Source: Bacillus sp. BA3
GTDB taxonomy: Bacteria; Bacillota; Bacilli; Bacillales; DSM-1321
Direction: 5' to 3'
Length of the DNA: 64,000 bases
Assembly: GCA_002835675.1 (NCBI GenBank)
Contig: PIZR01000007.1
Coordinates: 16,286 to 80,285 of the forward strand
The notes beneath the pieces are model-generated. The model made no database searches. It saw only the letters and a list, made by a program, of their open reading frames with translations, and was not told where the DNA came from. Below, in pieces: positions 27,068 to 37,040 of this stretch (position 1 is the first letter of the stretch; each line of letters starts with the position of its first letter). Position numbers and translations under genes: made by a program.

Positions 27068-28525
27068 TTATAATATCGGTGATACTAGCCTTGCAATGGA
27101 CTCTTTAAAACGAATCCACTTGGAACGCTTTTCAAACTCTTCAATTGTAAGCTGCCTGCAAACTTCGACATCCTTATAAAAAATCCTTGTCAGTGTTTCT
27201 GCCATTCCTTCATCATAAATGAAGGCATTGACTTCAAAGTTCAATTTAAAACTACGGACATCAATGTTAGCTGTCCCCACCGAGGAGACCTCTTCGTCCA
27301 CCACGATCATCTTCGCATGAATAAAGCCGTTATCATAGATGTATATCTTAGCTCCCGCTCTTAATAACTGCCCTGCATTGAAAGTTGTTGCCCAATAAAC
27401 GAAAAGGTGATCAGGTTTATTCGGAATCATGATTTTCACATCTAATCCTGATAAGCTCGCAATCCTGAGTGCATCCAATAAACTTGCATCCGGTATGAAG
27501 TAGGGTGTTTGAATGAGAATCGATTTTTTTGCTGAAGAAATTAATTTAATATAGCCATTTTTAATTTGTTCCCATTCAGAATCCGGCCCACTTGTCACTA
27601 TTTGCAAATCTATATTTCCTTGAGGCTTTACAATAGGGAAATAATGAGGTTGATACGTTATATCATGGTGCTTTGATGCCTGATTCCAATCCAAGATGAA
27701 ACGGGTTTGAATGGCTTTGACAGCCGACCCCTTTATTCGAAGGTGCGTATCACGCCAAAAACCAAATTTCGGATTAAGCCCTAAATACTCATCTCCAACA
27801 TTAAAGCCTCCAACATACCCAATTTTCCCATCTATGATGACGAGCTTTCGATGGTTACGGAAATTCAGGCGTAAATTTATAAATTTTAATTTGGATGGAA
27901 AGAATGCCTCCACTCGTCCTCCAGCCTGCCTAAATTCCTTGAAGAAACGTTTAGTCATCCCTCTGGAACCCAGCTCGTCATAAAGCAGCCGAACTTTGAC
28001 GCCTTCATTCGCTTTTTTAGTCAATGCTTCAATGAATCGTTTACCCAAGCCGTCCCTTTGAATGATGTAATATTGTATATGTATATGGTTTTCGGCCGCT
28101 TCAATATCTTTAAAAAGCTGGTCAAACTTATTTTTCCCTTCCGTAAAAATATCGACTTGATTATCTTCAGTAAGCACGGCATCATTATTCCGGAGATGCA
28201 TATATATCAAATCACGATAATTACTTGAAGAAGCATTTCGAAATGGGAAATGATCCGTTGAAAGCTCTTCCATCTGTTTATCAAGGATTTCTTCAATCCC
28301 GATCTTCTTCTTGTCCTCCCATTGGAATAAGTGGGCGTGCCTTAAACTTGTTCCAAAAAGGAGATATAAAATAAAACCGACTACAGGCAGAAAATATAAC
28401 ACCAATAACCAAGCCCAGGTCGTGCTCGCTTCCCTTCTTTCAAAAAATATGACAATCGTGGCAAATAAAATATTTAGAATGATGACGAGGCCGAGCAAAA
28501 CCGATGTAACATGCGTAAATTCCAT
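27068..28525 (-). CDS. cls: Cardiolipin synthase
   Basis: A 485-residue membrane-bound phospholipase D superfamily enzyme that condenses two phosphatidylglycerol molecules into cardiolipin plus glycerol. Two N-terminal membrane segments (residues ~5-30 and ~38-62) precede two PLD domains, each with an HKD motif: NHRKLVIIDGKIGYVGG near residue 225 and IHAKMIVVDEEVSSVGTAN near residue 400. Length and order match ClsA/YwnE types. ATG follows GAGGG. Monocistronic; the neighbouring CstR-like gene is transcribed toward it but has its own terminator. Confidence 0.92.
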   Translation of the reverse strand: MEFTHVTSVLLGLVIILNILFATIVIFFERREASTTWAWLLVLYFLPVVGFILYLLFGTSLRHAHLFQWEDKKKIGIEEILDKQMEELSTDHFPFRNASSSNYRDLIYMHLRNNDAVLTEDNQVDIFTEGKNKFDQLFKDIEAAENHIHIQYYIIQRDGLGKRFIEALTKKANEGVKVRLLYDELGSRGMTKRFFKEFRQAGGRVEAFFPSKLKFINLRLNFRNHRKLVIIDGKIGYVGGFNVGDEYLGLNPKFGFWRDTHLRIKGSAVKAIQTRFILDWNQASKHHDITYQPHYFPIVKPQGNIDLQIVTSGPDSEWEQIKNGYIKLISSAKKSILIQTPYFIPDASLLDALRIASLSGLDVKIMIPNKPDHLFVYWATTFNAGQLLRAGAKIYIYDNGFIHAKMIVVDEEVSSVGTANIDVRSFKLNFEVNAFIYDEGMAETLTRIFYKDVEVCRQLTIEEFEKRSKWIRFKESIARLVSPIL

Positions 28526-28622
28526 AGCATACCCTCACTCAATTTTTATCCCTTTAAGGATACCATGCAAATTCTTTATATCAAAGGATTTGCTTATCAG
28601 AAATGAAAACAGAGAATTCACA

Positions 28623-28654
28623 AAAATGGACCTCTTCTTGTAGAGGCCCATTTT
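28623..28654 (-). terminator. Terminator of the CstR-like gene
   Basis: AAAATGG and CCTCT pair with AGAGG and CCATTTT (one internal mismatch) around a six-base loop. Confidence 0.7.
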
Positions 28655-28732
28655 AAAAAATACATCCACCCCGGACACTTAAATTTCTCAGATTGGTCAG
28701 GTTGTCTTATCATCATCGTCCTAAAAATTACA

Positions 28733-28996
28733 CTACCGGCTTTTCACTAATAAATTCACTGCTTCTTTAACTAGCTCTTCGGGATTCTTTTCTCCGGATT
28801 CATTAGCCTCCCGGACGCATTCTACAAGATTGGAACTTACTATTACCCCAATTGTCCTATCGATTGCCGATCTAGTGGCAGATAACTGCGTTACTACATC
28901 TCTGCAATCTTTGTTTTCCTCCATCATCTTCAATATCCCACGAAGCTGTCCTTCAATTCGCTTCACTCTATTTTTAACCTGCTTATCATACTCCAT
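28733..28996 (-). CDS. CsoR/RcnR-superfamily repressor of the CstR (persulfide-sensing) type
   Basis: An 87-residue all-helical tetrameric repressor: DKQVKNRVKRIEGQLRGI at the N terminus. With the start at ATG 28996 (good GCAGGAGG site) the two sensor cysteines fall at positions 31 (KDCRDVV) and 60 (LVECVRE), exactly as in CstR, while the copper-binding histidine that CsoR has four residues before the second Cys is Asn56. That pattern predicts sensing of per- and polysulfides rather than Cu(I). A palindromic operator sits in its own promoter (29100-29128), so it is probably autoregulated. No sulfide-oxidation gene (rhodanese, SQR, Cst) is next to it. Confidence 0.82.
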   Translation of the reverse strand: MEYDKQVKNRVKRIEGQLRGILKMMEENKDCRDVVTQLSATRSAIDRTIGVIVSSNLVECVREANESGEKNPEELVKEAVNLLVKSR

Positions 28997-29099
28997 GTGA
29001 TGCCTCCTGCCCCGCCTATTACTTATGAATCGTATCCAGACATCCATTATAAAAACCATTCAATTGATCAAAGGCTTTATAAAGAATATTACAATTTAT

Positions 29100-29128
29100 A
29101 ATACATACCACTAAGGTATAATTGTCAA
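29100..29128 (-). promoter_or_regulatory. Promoter with embedded CstR/CsoR-type operator
   Basis: On the minus strand TTGACA (29123-29128) is 17 bases from a -10-like TGTATT (29100-29105). The spacer carries the palindrome ATACC-TTAGT-GGTAT (29105-29119), the shape of CsoR/CstR operators (TACC...GGTA). Binding would block the promoter of the repressor gene ~105 bases downstream. Confidence 0.6.
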
Positions 29129-29167
29129 GTGCCAATATCCAATAATGACAGCTGCAATATGTAATTT

Positions 29168-29611
29168 CTATTTTTGTACAAGGAGACTTTGTGCAACTGC
29201 CTCAGAAAACTCGATCGTCATTTGGGGAACGTAGGTTTTTAACAAAGCATTGACGATGGGGGCTTTGGCCCCTTTTGCCGTAATCGCAAGGCAGCCTGTC
29301 ATTTTAGTCTGTCCAATTCCGCACTGTTCCGCTAAAAAATAACCGTGCCCCTCAAATTTTTCATTTAATCCCTTAAGATTAAATGTTACCTTATCAGGTT
29401 CAATCCATTCCAATATATTCACTTCAAGTTTAATTTTCTTCTTCATTAATCCCAAATCGCTTTTAAACTCCCAAATAAGTGTCTCCTCACTTATCATCTC
29501 ATGATTGATATATCCTGGGACAAGAGGTGCCCAACGGTCAATGCTACTTACAAATCCCCATACTGTTTTTATTGAAACAGGTAAAATGATACTATGCACA
29601 CCTTCTGACAA
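29168..29611 (-). CDS. SRPBCC / CoxG-family protein
   Basis: A 147-residue START-like (helix-grip) protein: SIILPVSIKTVWGFVSSIDRWAPLVPGY at the N terminus is the classic CoxG pattern (split here as VSIKTVWGFV and DRWAPLVPGY), and the C-terminal helix is VPQMTIEFSEAVAQSLL. CoxG proteins recruit CO dehydrogenase to the membrane or act as small-molecule carriers; no cox genes are near, so the role here is open. Start ATG has AAGGGGGAT. Monocistronic. Confidence 0.7.
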   Translation of the reverse strand: MSEGVHSIILPVSIKTVWGFVSSIDRWAPLVPGYINHEMISEETLIWEFKSDLGLMKKKIKLEVNILEWIEPDKVTFNLKGLNEKFEGHGYFLAEQCGIGQTKMTGCLAITAKGAKAPIVNALLKTYVPQMTIEFSEAVAQSLLVQK

Positions 29612-29765
29612 AGCAAATCCCCCTTAATCATTCTACTTACATCTTTTTAATGTATGGCTGAACAATATTGAATAGAACGGTAAGTTTAGATTCTTAAACA
29701 AAATTCTCCCGGTGGTAGCAAAGAATCGCCCCTCTGCAATAAAGGGACGATCCTTTTTTTACTTA

Positions 29766-30302
29766 TTAATCTGACGCGAATTCAACCGTATACATATTCA
29801 AGCTTGGATCTGGGTTAATCCAGGCGCTTTCAAACACGAAGACCACTTTATAATTTGCGGAATCGGTATAAGTGACATAGTACATCCCTTCTTGCTCCAC
29901 TTCACTTACAGGTTCACCAATCAATTCCTTCAGCATGGATAAATGGATGGTTTGCAATTTCGGATCAAAATCATCAATGGCTGTAATCGTCTTTCTACCT
30001 GTTGAACCGTCATAGAGGAATCGAACATTACGGCTCCAATAATTGGCTGCAACGGTACTTAAATCTTCCGGTGCCCCCCAGGCTTTTTCCACTTTCTTCA
30101 ACGAATCACCTACAGAAAATGGTCCACTGCTAATGGATTGTTGGGATTCGTAGGCTAAACCCATGATCTGCCTAATCAAAAGGTCTGGCGTGGATTGCGA
30201 TGAAATTGAATCTGATGAAGCAAATGCAGCCTGCCCACTAAACATGAGAAATGCGAGCATTAGAAATGTAACGCTTCGGATAAAACGATTCACTTGTTTC
30301 AA
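29766..30302 (-). CDS. Secreted YjgB-like protein (DUF4309)
   Basis: A 178-residue exported protein. Residues 1-28 are a signal peptide (FIRSVTFLMLAFLMFSG, cleavage likely after AFA). The mature part shows the YjgB/DUF4309 pattern: SVGDSLKKVEKAWGAPED near residue 62, WSRNVRFLYD, and a C-terminal beta segment YKVVFVFE. The function is unknown; B. subtilis YjgB belongs to the SigB regulon, but I do not see a clear SigB box here. A hairpin at ~29725-29755 may terminate it. Confidence 0.75.
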   Translation of the reverse strand: MKQVNRFIRSVTFLMLAFLMFSGQAAFASSDSISSQSTPDLLIRQIMGLAYESQQSISSGPFSVGDSLKKVEKAWGAPEDLSTVAANYWSRNVRFLYDGSTGRKTITAIDDFDPKLQTIHLSMLKELIGEPVSEVEQEGMYYVTYTDSANYKVVFVFESAWINPDPSLNMYTVEFASD

Positions 30303-30537
30303 AGTTACCCTCCTTTTTCACCTGGAAATGACTGATTACATTATATTAAATATCTTGAAAAAAATGAAAAGTTACGTATGTCATTTCATTTGGTTTTACA
30401 CTCACGATTAATATTCATCGGAACTTTGGACACATACCCTTCGTTCAAAAAAAATCTTTAAATGAAATATTAAAGCCGATTAAGCCATTTCAAGTGAGCC
30501 ACATTTTCTAAAATAAATTCTCCTGATTTAAAACTTC

Positions 30538-30576
30538 CCCATCCCCCATAGGTATTCTAAGGGAGATGGTTTTTTT
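30538..30576 (+). terminator. Orphan hairpin followed by T run
   Basis: CCATCCCCC pairs imperfectly with GGGAGATGG and is followed by seven T on the plus strand. No plus-strand gene lies upstream in 30303-30537, so the transcript it would end is unknown. The rest of 30303-30697 shows nothing I can name. Confidence 0.4.
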
Positions 30577-30697
30577 ATGAATAGTTAAACACCTACAAGA
30601 TTTAGATGGACGATCAAAAAAATAACCGAATATTCAGTTTTCAATACTCGCAAGCAGAGTTGACAAACTGTTAGGTAACATTTCATATGTATGTAAT

Positions 30698-30743
30698 TAA
30701 TGACTATGCCTTAAAACCAACGGTCCTAAAGGCATAGTCATTA
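30698..30743 (-). terminator. Terminator of the ansAB operon
   Basis: Perfect 15-base inverted repeat (30698-30712 with 30729-30743) around a 16-base loop, 44 bases after the aspartase stop. Confidence 0.7.
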
Positions 30744-30786
30744 CATCAAAAATAAGATAGATTAATGCATTCTACTAATATACTGG

Positions 30787-32217
30787 TTATTGCCGATCAA
30801 AAAGAGAAGCTCCCGCTATGCCGGGCTTTGTCATCTCATAAGGATTTAGAATCAGATCCAATTCTTCCTCTGTCAGTACATCATATTGTAAACAAAGTTC
30901 GCGAACTGATTTGCCTTTTAATATCGCTTCCCGCGCAATACGTGAAACCACTTCGTATCCAAGGTGCGGATTGACTGCTGTAATCACTCCAACACTTTGT
31001 TCGACATAATCTTTTAAATGTTGCTCATTTGCTTCGATGCCTTCTAAACAATAATCTGTAAAGACATTGAAAGCATTGTTCATAATGCTGATTGACTGCA
31101 ATAAGTTGAATACAAGCACTGGCTCCATTACATTCAACTCGAGTTGTCCTGCTTCTGATGCTAAGCAAATCGTATTATCGTTCCCGATCACTTGGAAAGC
31201 GACTTGGTTAATCAATTCTGGCATTACTGGATTTACTTTTCCTGGCATGATGGATGAACCTGGTTGACGAGCTGGAAGTGTGATTTCCCCTAATCCCGCT
31301 CTTGGTCCTGAAGCCATCAAACGTAAATCATTAGCAATTTTAGACATATTCATCATACATACTTTCAATGAAGCTGACACTTCAGTATAAGCATCCGTAT
31401 TTTGAGTTGCATCTACTAAATGTTCTGCTCCTACAAGCGGCAAGTTACTGATCTCAGCTAAATATGTAACAACATTTTCAATGTAACGCGGATCTGCGTT
31501 CAATCCCGTTCCCACTGCTGTTGCTCCCATATTCACTTCATATAAATGTTGACGTGATTGACTGATTCGTTTTATATCGCGATCCAACACACGACTGTAA
31601 GCCTCAAATTCTTGACCAAGGCGAATTGGCACTGCGTCCTGAAGATGTGTGCGTCCCATTTTGATAACATGATCAAATTGTTTTGCTTTATTCTTTAAGA
31701 CCGTACTCATCTTGGTCATTGTTTGCAACAATTGCTCTAAAAGTCGTAGTGTTGATAAATGAATGGCAGTAGGGAATACGTCATTGGTTGATTGCGACAT
31801 GTTAACATGGCTATTTGGACTAACATGTGCATAATCACCTTTATTGTGTCCCATAAGTTCTAACGCACGGTTGGCAACGATTTCATTAATGTTCATATTC
31901 ATCGATGTCCCTGCGCCGCCTTGAATTGGGTCAACGATGAAATATTCATGCCACTTTCCATCAATCACTTCTTCAGAAGCTTTGACGATAGCGCTTCCAA
32001 TACCATCATATAACCTTTTGGTATCCATATTTGCTAAAGCGGCTGCTTTTTTAATCATCGCTAGTGCACGAATCATTTCTTCATTGACTTTGTAACCGGT
32101 AATCGGAAAATTCTCTACAGCGCGTAGAGTTTGTATTCCATAATAAACATCTGCCGGAATTTCCTTTTCCCCAAGAAAGTCTTTCTCGATTCGGTATGTT
32201 CTCTCTTCTATCAACAT
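30787..32217 (-). CDS. ansB: Aspartate ammonia-lyase (aspartase)
   Basis: Converts L-aspartate to fumarate and ammonia in the cytosol. The 476-residue protein has the fumarase/aspartase signature GSSIMPGKVNPV near residue 320 (mobile catalytic SS loop), the TNDVFPTA segment near residue 142, and MGRTHLQDAVPI near 188. Second gene of ansAB, 23 bases after the asparaginase stop; together they degrade asparagine to fumarate. Expected control by AnsR (divergent) through the TTACGCGTACAC sites. Confidence 0.95.
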   Translation of the reverse strand: MLIEERTYRIEKDFLGEKEIPADVYYGIQTLRAVENFPITGYKVNEEMIRALAMIKKAAALANMDTKRLYDGIGSAIVKASEEVIDGKWHEYFIVDPIQGGAGTSMNMNINEIVANRALELMGHNKGDYAHVSPNSHVNMSQSTNDVFPTAIHLSTLRLLEQLLQTMTKMSTVLKNKAKQFDHVIKMGRTHLQDAVPIRLGQEFEAYSRVLDRDIKRISQSRQHLYEVNMGATAVGTGLNADPRYIENVVTYLAEISNLPLVGAEHLVDATQNTDAYTEVSASLKVCMMNMSKIANDLRLMASGPRAGLGEITLPARQPGSSIMPGKVNPVMPELINQVAFQVIGNDNTICLASEAGQLELNVMEPVLVFNLLQSISIMNNAFNVFTDYCLEGIEANEQHLKDYVEQSVGVITAVNPHLGYEVVSRIAREAILKGKSVRELCLQYDVLTEEELDLILNPYEMTKPGIAGASLFDRQ

Positions 32218-32240
32218 TTCCTCTTGCCCCTTTGTTTGTT

Positions 32241-33251
32241 CTAGAATGTGATGTCCTCTGCAATCGGTGTTTCCATCATTTCCTTCACTTTTTTAGGATC
32301 CTGTGTCTTGGCTAAAATCCACATCAACTTCGGAATGATGGCTTCTGTATTCATATTTCTGGAACGAATGATGACATTCTTGTTCACTTTTCGTCCAACT
32401 TCGTAAATATCCATATCTTCCCCTTCTTCTAAACATTGGGTAGTAATGACTACGGATATTCCGCATTGTACTAACTCATTCAATTTTTCTAAAATATTTC
32501 TTCCTTGAAAGGGAATACCACCGCTTCCATAACTTTCAATTACGATTCCCCGACATTGATTTTTCAGGAAATCAAAGAATTCAGGCTTAATACCGGGATG
32601 CAGCTTAACCAAAGCAACATCAGTACATAGGGAAGCATCTAACTTAGCTTCCTTATTCTTTGGTGAATGAACTGGCTTTAGATACTCAATTTTATCTTTG
32701 AATATGGTAGCAATATAAGGATAGTTAATACTTTCAAATGAATCATAGCTTTTCGTTCTCAATTTAATGGCTCTCGTGCCCTGGATGACTCTACCATCAA
32801 AAACAACATATACTCCTCCAATATCTTCACAAGCAAACCGAATTGCATCAGAGATATTTCTTTTGGCATCTGTCTTTTTAAAGGCAATTGGGATCTGAGA
32901 ACCTGTAATGACGATTGGTTTCCCTAAATCTTGTAACATATATGAGAGCGCAGCTGAAGTGTAAGCCATTGTATCTGTTCCATGGGTAATCACAAAGCCA
33001 TCGTAATCATGGTAGTGCTCATGGATGGATTGTGCCATTTCTGTCCAATCTTCCGGCTGCATATTTGTACTATCAATATTCATCAAAGGCTTACTATCAA
33101 TCTTGCATAGTAAATCCAATCCCGGTAGGTGACCTAAAATGTCGTCAGCTTTCATCTCTGGAACCAGTCCATTTTTTCCTTCTAACGATGCAATTGTACC
33201 ACCTGTAGTAATCAACATCAACTTCTTGATTTTTGACTTCAACTTCTCCAA
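32241..33251 (-). CDS. ansA: L-asparaginase, type I-like
   Basis: Hydrolyses L-asparagine to aspartate and ammonia. The core begins [18 protein letters not shown] (catalytic Thr of motif 1), with [16 protein letters not shown] (motif 2, Thr-Asp-Lys triad) near residue 90. I start at TTG 33251, which follows AGGGGGTAG and gives 336 residues, close to Bacillus AnsA (~330). Longer upstream in-frame starts to 33371 would run through the promoter and operator. First gene of ansAB; no signal peptide, so cytosolic. Confidence 0.9.
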   Translation of the reverse strand: MEKLKSKIKKLMLITTGGTIASLEGKNGLVPEMKADDILGHLPGLDLLCKIDSKPLMNIDSTNMQPEDWTEMAQSIHEHYHDYDGFVITHGTDTMAYTSAALSYMLQDLGKPIVITGSQIPIAFKKTDAKRNISDAIRFACEDIGGVYVVFDGRVIQGTRAIKLRTKSYDSFESINYPYIATIFKDKIEYLKPVHSPKNKEAKLDASLCTDVALVKLHPGIKPEFFDFLKNQCRGIVIESYGSGGIPFQGRNILEKLNELVQCGISVVITTQCLEEGEDMDIYEVGRKVNKNVIIRSRNMNTEAIIPKLMWILAKTQDPKKVKEMMETPIAEDITF

Positions 33252-33333
33252 TATACTACCCCCTATATAGCCTCCCTGTTTCACAATCATTCTTATCATT
33301 TCAGAAAAGGATGTTTCGCTGCAAATGTACATG

Positions 33334-33345
33334 TTACGCGTACAC
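33334..33345. promoter_or_regulatory. Candidate AnsR operator 1
   Basis: TTACGCGTACAC, containing the palindrome TACGCGTA, in the ansR/ansAB divergent region. It is repeated identically at 33398-33409, 64 bases away. Confidence 0.5.
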
Positions 33346-33397
33346 CACATGTTATTATAGTCATGTTTCATAGTGAAATCAAGCTAAAATTATTCAT

Positions 33398-33409
33398 TAC
33401 GCGTACACT
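33398..33409. promoter_or_regulatory. Candidate AnsR operator 2
   Basis: Second identical copy of TTACGCGTACAC, about six helical turns from the first and 50 bases before ansR, positioned to act on both divergent promoters. Confidence 0.5.
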
Positions 33410-33459
33410 TATTTCAATTTGATGTTATAATGGATTTATATAAAAGGAGAGTAATAAGA

Positions 33460-33834
33460 ATGATTTTAAATAGATTGACTTCATTAAGGAAGGCCAAAAG
33501 ATGGTCTTTGCAATATACCGCTGACAGACTTGGAATCGCCAAGAGTACCTATGCAGGTTATGAATCGGGCCACCGCCGCCCTTCATTAGAAACGATTAAT
33601 TTATTGGCAGGCCTATATGATACATCCACTGATTACATTCTAGGTCGGGTAGATCATCCAGCTAAAGATATTACCACAGAGTCACCTCAAGTCATGGAAT
33701 TAACGGATTTACCAAATATGGAGCTAGCAGTTGATGGAATCTCTCTTTCTGAAGAGGAGACGATTCAATTTATCGCTTTTATTAGAGCAAAACGAGAAGT
33801 GGAAATAAATCGCGATAAACAAAATGAAACATAG
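33460..33834 (+). CDS. ansR: XRE-family repressor of asparagine degradation
   Basis: A 124-residue DNA-binding protein with an N-terminal helix-turn-helix: LTSLRKAKRWSLQYTADRLG then AKSTYAGYESGHRRPSLE (recognition helix region residues ~27-45) and YILGRVDHP at the domain end. Divergent to ansAB, the arrangement known for B. subtilis ansR, whose product represses ansAB until aspartate or asparagine is present. ATG 33460 follows AAAGGAGAG. Residues 70-124 are a short acidic tail with unknown role, perhaps effector sensing. Confidence 0.88.
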   Translation: MILNRLTSLRKAKRWSLQYTADRLGIAKSTYAGYESGHRRPSLETINLLAGLYDTSTDYILGRVDHPAKDITTESPQVMELTDLPNMELAVDGISLSEEETIQFIAFIRAKREVEINRDKQNET

Positions 33835-34214
33835 CAGAAATTGGGCTTAAGACTTGTATATGGGGAACGAACCGTACTTCATCAGGTACTTATAATATTC
33901 ACGATGTACCTGGCATGATTTATATCTAAAACTGTAAAAATTCCAGGGTTTTAACCAGTTAGTGTAGCCGGTTCCGATTAATTAAGTTCGCCCTTTTTAG
34001 ACGTTACCCTTAATTATTTCTGGATGACAATGCAGGTTATACTTCCTTCTTAGTGACTTAAGACTAATACTAATGATGCGTGATGCGCCAAGCTGAGAAA
34101 TTTAAGTTTTATTATTTATATAGAAGAAAGTCGGCTTATTATTTAGCTTACTTCCTTTTCCAACAAGGTATGATAGATATCTGTTCCCCTCCTCATTTAT
34201 TAGTAATGAAAGAA
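33835..34214. other. Interval without recognised gene
   Basis: Nearly 380 bases downstream of ansR. No open frame with a ribosome site, no clear hairpin and no family I know. Confidence 0.4.
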
Positions 34215-34241
34215 AAAACCATAGCAAAAGCTCATGGTTTT
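34215..34241 (-). terminator. Terminator of the small hydrophilic protein gene
   Basis: AAAACCAT and GC pair with GC and ATGGTTTT around AAAA-type loop, followed on the minus strand by TTTTTTC. Confidence 0.65.
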
Positions 34242-34265
34242 CCCCCCGTATATACATGAAATATA

Positions 34266-34439
34266 TTAAGGCATCTCGTCTTCTTTTTCCCGATTTTTAA
34301 AAGCTTCATGTGTGACAATATCCTCGATTTGTTCATACTGCCGGCTGTGTTCCTTCTCTTCGCTAATTCTATTATTAGGTAAATTTCCCGGATGGCCTTT
34401 TTCTTTGTGATTAAAATTTTTACCACGGCTCATACTCAT
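34266..34439 (-). CDS. Small hydrophilic protein of unknown function (57 aa)
   Basis: Read in a frame that is easily missed: MSMSRGKNFNHKEKGHPGN at the start, then EEKEHSRQYEQIEDIVTHEA and an acidic end KEDEMP. AAAGGAGAG precedes ATG 34439 and a terminator follows the stop by 25 bases, so it looks like a real monocistronic gene. It is strongly charged, with no Cys or membrane segment, like many small sporulation or stress proteins of Bacillaceae. I do not recognise the family. Confidence 0.6.
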   Translation of the reverse strand: MSMSRGKNFNHKEKGHPGNLPNNRISEEKEHSRQYEQIEDIVTHEAFKNREKEDEMP

Positions 34440-34583
34440 TTCTCTCCTTTCTATTCATTGTTTGTTTAGTTTTCCCAAGCACACAAATATTATGATTTAA
34501 TTTCTCCTATTCCTGTTTTTGAAGCGGTTTCTTTTTCAGCCTAAGAGATATGATAACTCGAATTTGAATAATGAATTCAAAAA

Positions 34584-34618
34584 GAACAGGAACCGCCTGA
34601 TTATGACGCTTCCTGTTC
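34584..34618 (-). terminator. Terminator of mmuPM
   Basis: GAACAGGAA pairs with TTCCTGTTC around a 17-base segment; the minus strand continues TTTTTG. Confidence 0.65.
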
Positions 34619-34664
34619 CTTTAGTTAGGGTCTATATCATACATACTTTAAAACAGTACAAGGG

Positions 34665-35627
34665 CTAGGAGGATACCACCACGGAAGGTCGCCACTTTCT
34701 TGAAATGTCTTCAATATGATGTGGTGCCGTTCTGCAGCATCCTCCAATTAAACGCGCCCCTGCATGTTGCCATTCTTCAGATTTCAGGTCGAGCCTGTTA
34801 CATGATTCTTGACCATGCCATGTTTTAGTTTCCGGATTATATGTTTCACCTGAATTCGGATAAACAATGATTGGTTTATCCGTGTTTGCACGCAGCACCT
34901 GGATGGCTTCCGTGATACATGAAACTGGCGCACAGTTGATGCCGATTGCTGCAATTTGCTCACTGTCCCCAAACAATCTTGTACATTCCTCGAGTGAAGT
35001 ACCGTCACTTATCGCTTTTTCATTTTTCAATGAAAAGGATAGCCAGGCATACACTTCTGGATAATCCTTCAATAATGAATATAATACTTTTGCTTCTTGC
35101 AGGGAAGGAATCGTTTCAAATGCTAAAAGGTCAGCTCCAGCTTCAATCAACGCTGATATTCGTGAGCTATGGAATGCAATTAAAGTTTCATCCGAAACAC
35201 CATAGTTTCCTACATATTCTGAACCATCTGCAAGATAAGCCCCATAAGGCCCAACAGATGCAGCAACCAATGGCTTAGGCCTAAGCGTTTGATTTTCTTC
35301 CTTCCAAAAATCATCTCTTGCTTTTCTTGCGAGTAAAACCGTTTTCCGGATTAGCTCCAAAGCCTCTTTTTCTTGTATTCCGCGGAGTGCGAAACCTTCA
35401 ACAGTGGCTTGGTAGCTAGCCGTAATCGCACAATCCGCTCCAGCACGAAAATAGTCAGAATGCACTTGATAAATCACTTCTGGATTTTCAAGTAATACAC
35501 GTGCAGACCAGAGCGGGTCGTCCAAATCACATCCATGCCTCTCTAGCTCTGTAGCTAAAGCTCCGTCTAAAATCATGACTGAATGATCTCGTAAAATAGC
35601 GTCAATTGGGTTAGTTTTAATGTTCAT
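34665..35627 (-). CDS. mmuM: Homocysteine S-methyltransferase (S-methylmethionine-dependent)
   Basis: Moves methyl from S-methylmethionine (or SAM) to homocysteine, giving methionine. The 320-residue (beta/alpha)8 protein has the zinc ligands GINCAPVS near residue 230 and [12 protein letters not shown] (paired Cys) near residue 290, plus [15 protein letters not shown] at the start. It overlaps the stop of mmuP by 4 bases (ATGA-type), so translation is coupled. Both genes are downstream of a SAM-I riboswitch, so they are expressed when SAM is low. Confidence 0.93.
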   Translation of the reverse strand: MNIKTNPIDAILRDHSVMILDGALATELERHGCDLDDPLWSARVLLENPEVIYQVHSDYFRAGADCAITASYQATVEGFALRGIQEKEALELIRKTVLLARKARDDFWKEENQTLRPKPLVAASVGPYGAYLADGSEYVGNYGVSDETLIAFHSSRISALIEAGADLLAFETIPSLQEAKVLYSLLKDYPEVYAWLSFSLKNEKAISDGTSLEECTRLFGDSEQIAAIGINCAPVSCITEAIQVLRANTDKPIIVYPNSGETYNPETKTWHGQESCNRLDLKSEEWQHAGARLIGGCCRTAPHHIEDISRKWRPSVVVSS

Positions 35628-37012
35628 GATTTACTCCTCTTTTCTTTATGGTTTTGTGTCAGATAATAACTTCCATAGCAAATCAAAATAAATGGAATGC
35701 CACAATATAGTGCAATTCGTTGTGTAGGATCAAATGCAATTCCTATGCAAGAAGCTAGGCATAGCATAAAAGAAACGATTGGTACGAGTGGATATAATGG
35801 CGTTCGATAAGCTAAGTCATTTACTGAATTTCCTTCGTTTATATATCGTCTGCGAAATAGAAATTGCGACATGCTAATACTCATCCAAACTACAACAACG
35901 GCTAGTCCAGAAATGGATACAAGCACTATGTAAACAGTATCCGGTGCAATAATACTCGAAAACAGGGCTAAGCAGCCGCCCAACATACTGAAAAGGACTG
36001 CATTTATCGGAACTCCCCGTTTTGTCAATTTTGCAAATATTGGTGATATAGTTTCCTTATCTGCAAGTGACCAAAGCATTCTGGATGCCGCATACAGTCC
36101 TGAGTTTGCAGCAGACAAAATGGCAGTTAATATAACAAAGTTCATAATATCCGCTGCATATGGCACACCAATCCGTTCAAGAACTGCCACAAAGGGGCTT
36201 TCTAATACGCTTGCATCCGAAATAGGCAATAATGCGGATAAAACAACGATGGTTCCTACAAAAAAGATAATCAATCTCCATAATGTCATACGGATTGCCT
36301 TTGGTATCGTTTTTTCTGGATTCACAGTTTCTCCAGCTGCAATTCCAATTAATTCAGTTCCAGAGAATGCGAAATTCACCGCAAGCATCGTCATTATAAT
36401 GGCAAAAGCACCATTCGGAAATAAACCTTCACTTGTAAAATTGGAGAATAACGGAGCGGATTGTGAATGAATTATTGGAATGAAACCTAGCATTGCCGCT
36501 GCTCCCAAAATAATGAAAATCACAATGGCAAATACCTTTATAGACGCAAACCAGAATTCGGATTCAGCGAAAAATTTAACGGTCCACGCATTTAATGCCA
36601 AAACCAATATGGCAAATAGTGCACTCCATATCCAGACATTGATTGATGGAAACCATCTCTGCATCAACAATCCTGCAGCCGTGAATTCCGAACCAAGTGC
36701 AACTGTCCAAGTTAGCCAATACAACCAGGCTACTGTATACCCTGTCCCAGGACCTATGTATTTAGCTGAGTAGCTATGAAACGCACCTGTCTCGGGCATA
36801 TGTACTGCCAGTTCCCCTAGACATAGCATGACTAGATAAACCACTAATGCCCCAATCAGATACGAAAGGATGGTGCCAAACGGGCCTGCCTGTTGAATCG
36901 TATAACCCGAACTTAAGAATAAACCTGTTCCAATCACCCCACCAAGCGATAGCATTATTATATGCCGTGCCTGCATTTTCCTTTGAAAATCATGCTTCCT
37001 TTTGTTCTCCAT
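35624..37012 (-). CDS. mmuP: Amino acid permease, S-methylmethionine transporter
   Basis: A 462-residue APC-superfamily permease with about twelve membrane segments. [20 protein letters not shown] at the N terminus is the substrate-binding helix 1 region (split: [17 protein letters not shown]). Family members of this length carry amino acids with protons; pairing with mmuM and control by the S-box identify the cargo as S-methylmethionine. ATG is preceded by AGGAGAG. First gene of mmuPM. Confidence 0.88.
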   Translation of the reverse strand: MENKRKHDFQRKMQARHIIMLSLGGVIGTGLFLSSGYTIQQAGPFGTILSYLIGALVVYLVMLCLGELAVHMPETGAFHSYSAKYIGPGTGYTVAWLYWLTWTVALGSEFTAAGLLMQRWFPSINVWIWSALFAILVLALNAWTVKFFAESEFWFASIKVFAIVIFIILGAAAMLGFIPIIHSQSAPLFSNFTSEGLFPNGAFAIIMTMLAVNFAFSGTELIGIAAGETVNPEKTIPKAIRMTLWRLIIFFVGTIVVLSALLPISDASVLESPFVAVLERIGVPYAADIMNFVILTAILSAANSGLYAASRMLWSLADKETISPIFAKLTKRGVPINAVLFSMLGGCLALFSSIIAPDTVYIVLVSISGLAVVVVWMSISMSQFLFRRRYINEGNSVNDLAYRTPLYPLVPIVSFMLCLASCIGIAFDPTQRIALYCGIPFILICYGSYYLTQNHKEKRSKS

Positions 37013-37040
37013 TCTTACTCTCCTTTATCTTGCATCCAGA

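Noticed and set aside
34232..34426. 64-codon minus-strand frame
   Set aside because: Overlaps the better-supported 57-residue gene in another frame that has a ribosome site and terminator.
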